DNA from: Ideonella oryzae
GTDB lineage: Bacteria > Pseudomonadota > Gammaproteobacteria > Burkholderiales > Burkholderiaceae_C
Reading direction: 5' to 3'
Length of the DNA stretch: 64,000 bases
Assembly (NCBI RefSeq): GCF_024055665.1
Contig: NZ_JAMXMC010000005.1
Location: forward strand, 1-64,000
Shown: positions 62,349 through 64,000 of the stretch, one piece after another
How the letters are laid out: every line of letters starts with the position of its first letter
Numbering within the stretch: the first letter of the stretch is position 1
Made by a program: the position numbers and the translations under genes
The notes under the pieces: generated by a model
Seen by the model: only the letters and a program-made list of their open reading frames with translations
Told to the model about the DNA's origin: nothing
The model's database searches: none

Positions 62349-63740
62349 ATGGCCACCACCCTCACCGACCGCCTGTCGCGCCTGGTCAAGACCATGCGCG
62401 GCCAGGCCCGCATCACCGAATCGAACGTCCAGGACATGCTGCGCGAAGTGCGCATGGCCCTGCTGGAAGCCGACGTGGCCCTGCCCGTCGTGAAGGACTT
62501 CATCGCCCGGGTCAAGGAAAAGGCCCTGGGCCAGGAGGTGGTGGGCTCGCTCAACCCCGGCCAGGTCCTGGTCTCGGTCGTCCACAAGGAACTCGCCGCC
62601 ACCATGGGCGAGGGCGTGGCCGACATCAACCTCAATGCCCAGCCGCCCGCCATCATCCTGATGGCCGGTCTGCAGGGCGCGGGCAAGACGACCACCACCG
62701 CCAAGCTGGCCAAGCTGCTGATCGAGAAGCGCAAGAAGAAGGTGCTGACCGTCTCGGCCGACGTCTACCGCCCGGCCGCCATTGAGCAGCTCAAGACCGT
62801 GACCGGCCAGGCCGGCGCGGAGTGGTTCCCCTCTGCACCGGACCAGAAGCCGCGTGACATCGCGCTGGCGGCGCTGGACTACGCCAAGAAGCATTACTTC
62901 GACGTGCTGCTGGTGGACACGGCCGGCCGGCTGGCGATCGACGAGGCCCTGATGGCCGAGATCCGCGAGCTGCACGCCACGTTGAACCCGGTCGAGACCC
63001 TGTTCGTGGTCGACGCGATGCAGGGCCAGGACGCCATCAACACGGCCAAGGCCTTCAAGGAGGCCCTGCCCCTGACCGGCGTGGTGCTGACCAAGCTGGA
63101 CGGCGATTCGCGCGGTGGTGCGGCGCTGTCGGTGCGGCAGATCACCGGCGCGCCGATCAAGTTCGCCGGCGTCTCCGAGAAGATCGACGGCCTGGAGGTC
63201 TTCGACGCCGATCGCCACGCCGGCCGCGTGCTGGGCATGGGCGACATCGTGGCCCTGGTGGAAGAGGTCCAGAAGGGTGTGGACCTGGAGGCCGCCCAGA
63301 AGCTGGCCGAGAAGGTCAAGTCCGGCGAGGGCTTCGACTTCAACGACTTCCTGTCGCAGATCAGCCAGATGAAGAAGATGGGGGGGCTGTCCAGCCTGAT
63401 GGACAAGCTGCCCGCGCAGATGGCCGCCAAGGCCGGCCAGGCCGACATGGACCGGGCCGAGAAGGACATGCGCCGCATGGAGGGCATCATCAGCGCGATG
63501 ACCGCCAAGGAGCGCACCAAGCCCTCGCTGCTGCTGGACCACAAGAGCAAGGCCAGCCGCAAGCGCCGCATTGCCCAGGGTGCGGGCGTGCAGGTTCAGG
63601 ATGTGAACCGGGTGATCAACCAGTTCGACCAGATGCAGGGCATGATGAAAAAGATGAAGGGCGGCGGCCTCATGAAGATGATGAAGCGCCTGGGTGGCAT
63701 GAAGGGCATGATGCCCCCGGGCATGCCGGGCGGCCGCTGA
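62349..63740 (+). CDS. ffh: Signal recognition particle protein Ffh (SRP54)
   Basis: This 463-residue GTPase recognises signal sequences on nascent inner-membrane proteins with 4.5S RNA. The N domain starts TLTDRLSRLVKTMRGQ. The G domain shows GLQGAGKTTTTAKLAK, DTAGRLAIDE and TKLDGDSRGGAALSV. The C-terminal Met-rich M domain includes MMKKMKGGGLMKMMKRLGGM. It is convergent with ftsY, its receptor, so both SRP components lie side by side. Confidence 0.98.
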   Translation: MATTLTDRLSRLVKTMRGQARITESNVQDMLREVRMALLEADVALPVVKDFIARVKEKALGQEVVGSLNPGQVLVSVVHKELAATMGEGVADINLNAQPPAIILMAGLQGAGKTTTTAKLAKLLIEKRKKKVLTVSADVYRPAAIEQLKTVTGQAGAEWFPSAPDQKPRDIALAALDYAKKHYFDVLLVDTAGRLAIDEALMAEIRELHATLNPVETLFVVDAMQGQDAINTAKAFKEALPLTGVVLTKLDGDSRGGAALSVRQITGAPIKFAGVSEKIDGLEVFDADRHAGRVLGMGDIVALVEEVQKGVDLEAAQKLAEKVKSGEGFDFNDFLSQISQMKKMGGLSSLMDKLPAQMAAKAGQADMDRAEKDMRRMEGIISAMTAKERTKPSLLLDHKSKASRKRRIAQGAGVQVQDVNRVINQFDQMQGMMKKMKGGGLMKMMKRLGGMKGMMPPGMPGGR

Positions 63741-63756
63741 GCCCCCGCCCCATGAA

Positions 63757-63780
63757 AAAAGGCCCCGCATGGGGCCTTTT
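63757..63780. terminator. Bidirectional terminator between ffh and ftsY
   Basis: AAAAGGCCCC (63757-63766) and GGGGCCTTTT (63771-63780) form a 10-bp stem with a GCAT loop. Its A- and T-runs give a U-tract in both directions for the convergent genes. Confidence 0.88.
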
Positions 63781-63804
63781 GCATTTCTGGATCGCTGTGC
63801 GGGC

Positions 63805-64000
63805 TCAGTCCAGCAGGGCCTGCGCGAACTCGCGCGCACTGAAGGTCTGCAGGTCCTCCAGCTTCTCGCCCACGCCGATGAAATAGACCGGCACCGGGCC
63901 GGCCGCACGCTCGCGCGCCCACAGCGCGATGGCCGCCAGCACGCCGCCTTTGGCGGTGCCGTCCAGCTTGGTCACCACCAGACCGGTCAGGCCCAGGGCC
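63805..64000 (-). CDS. ftsY: Signal recognition particle receptor FtsY, C-terminal part (cut by window edge)
   Basis: About 64 codons of the C-terminal G domain are visible: GLVVTKLDGTAKGGVLAAI, followed by VPVYFIGVGEKLEDLQTF and the C-terminal FAQALLD. These are the standard final motifs of FtsY, the membrane receptor that pairs with Ffh to release cargo at SecYEG. The rest lies beyond the window. Confidence 0.95.
   Translation of the reverse strand, partial: ALGLTGLVVTKLDGTAKGGVLAAIALWARERAAGPVPVYFIGVGEKLEDLQTFSAREFAQALLD

Overview
The window is a gene-dense, high-GC bacterial chromosome segment. Gene content and order point to a betaproteobacterium of the order Burkholderiales, probably the Rubrivivax/Leptothrix/Ideonella/Comamonadaceae side. 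The evidence is the aa3 oxidase cluster with its lineage-typical small proteins (DUF2970, DUF2909), the PilGHIJ-ChpA and PilSR loci, a lysine/alanine-repeat histone H1-like protein, and the run mtgA / TlpA-like / accBC / prmA / DUF3426 / PfkB / H1-like / nrdBA / ampD / pilRS / ypjD-like / ffh. This placement is inferred from gene order and protein character, not from a marker-gene search. Almost everything is core genome. The only sign of a mobile element is a probable IS66-type transposase fragment at the extreme left edge.

Layout. Positions 1-142 hold the transposase fragment. Positions 177-9484 (minus) are the cytochrome c oxidase locus: ctaC, ctaD, a 39-residue membrane peptide, ctaG, a DUF2970 gene, ctaE, SURF1, a membrane protein of unknown role, ctaA, ctaB and SCO, with a DUF2909 gene inserted on the other strand. 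An FNR/Anr-like site lies upstream of ctaC. Positions 9721-15211 hold a degenerate methyltransferase, comF, trmL, the gpsA/secB/grxC/rhodanese group and gpmA. Positions 15232-19759 (minus) are a tightly coupled six-gene run, yqgE-ruvX-pyrR-pyrB-pyrX-plsC, followed by a plus-strand photolyase. Positions 21324-32732 (minus) are rubredoxin, pilG, pilH, pilI, pilJ, a 2088-residue ChpA-type hybrid kinase and a GGDEF protein.

Positions 32892-37394 (plus) carry thiD, hemL, a hexose-6-phosphate mutarotase and mpl. A large zinc metalloprotease lies convergently at 37437-40151. Positions 40260-51733 (plus) hold yqiA, an RNB exoribonuclease, a TonB-like protein, aroE, mtgA, an unknown gene, a TlpA-like thioredoxin, accB, accC, prmA, a zinc-ribbon/DUF3426 protein and a PfkB kinase. 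Positions 51816-62285 (minus) hold the H1-like protein, nrdB, nrdA, ampD, pilR, pilS, a PP0621-like protein and a CcsA/YpjD-like protein. ffh (plus) and the 3' end of ftsY (minus) close the window.

How the genes work together. The left block builds and metallates an aa3 oxidase: heme A from CtaB and CtaA, copper from SCO and CtaG, and SURF1 for assembly. The pil genes form a chemosensory pathway for type IV pili, complemented by the PilS/PilR transcriptional pair about 25 kb away. The nrd region shows readable regulation: two NrdR-like boxes 31 bp apart, one over the -10 of a good sigma-70-like promoter, followed by a roughly 290-nt leader containing a terminator-like hairpin whose loop holds the stop codon of a short upstream ORF.

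I found no CRISPR array, prophage, toxin cassette, rRNA or tRNA, and no convincing undescribed multi-gene system. The most interesting signals are the nrdA leader, the catalytically dead dihydroorotase beside pyrB, the two ATP-cone NrdA, the repeat structure of the H1-like gene, and the reduced pil chemosensory locus ending in a GGDEF gene.
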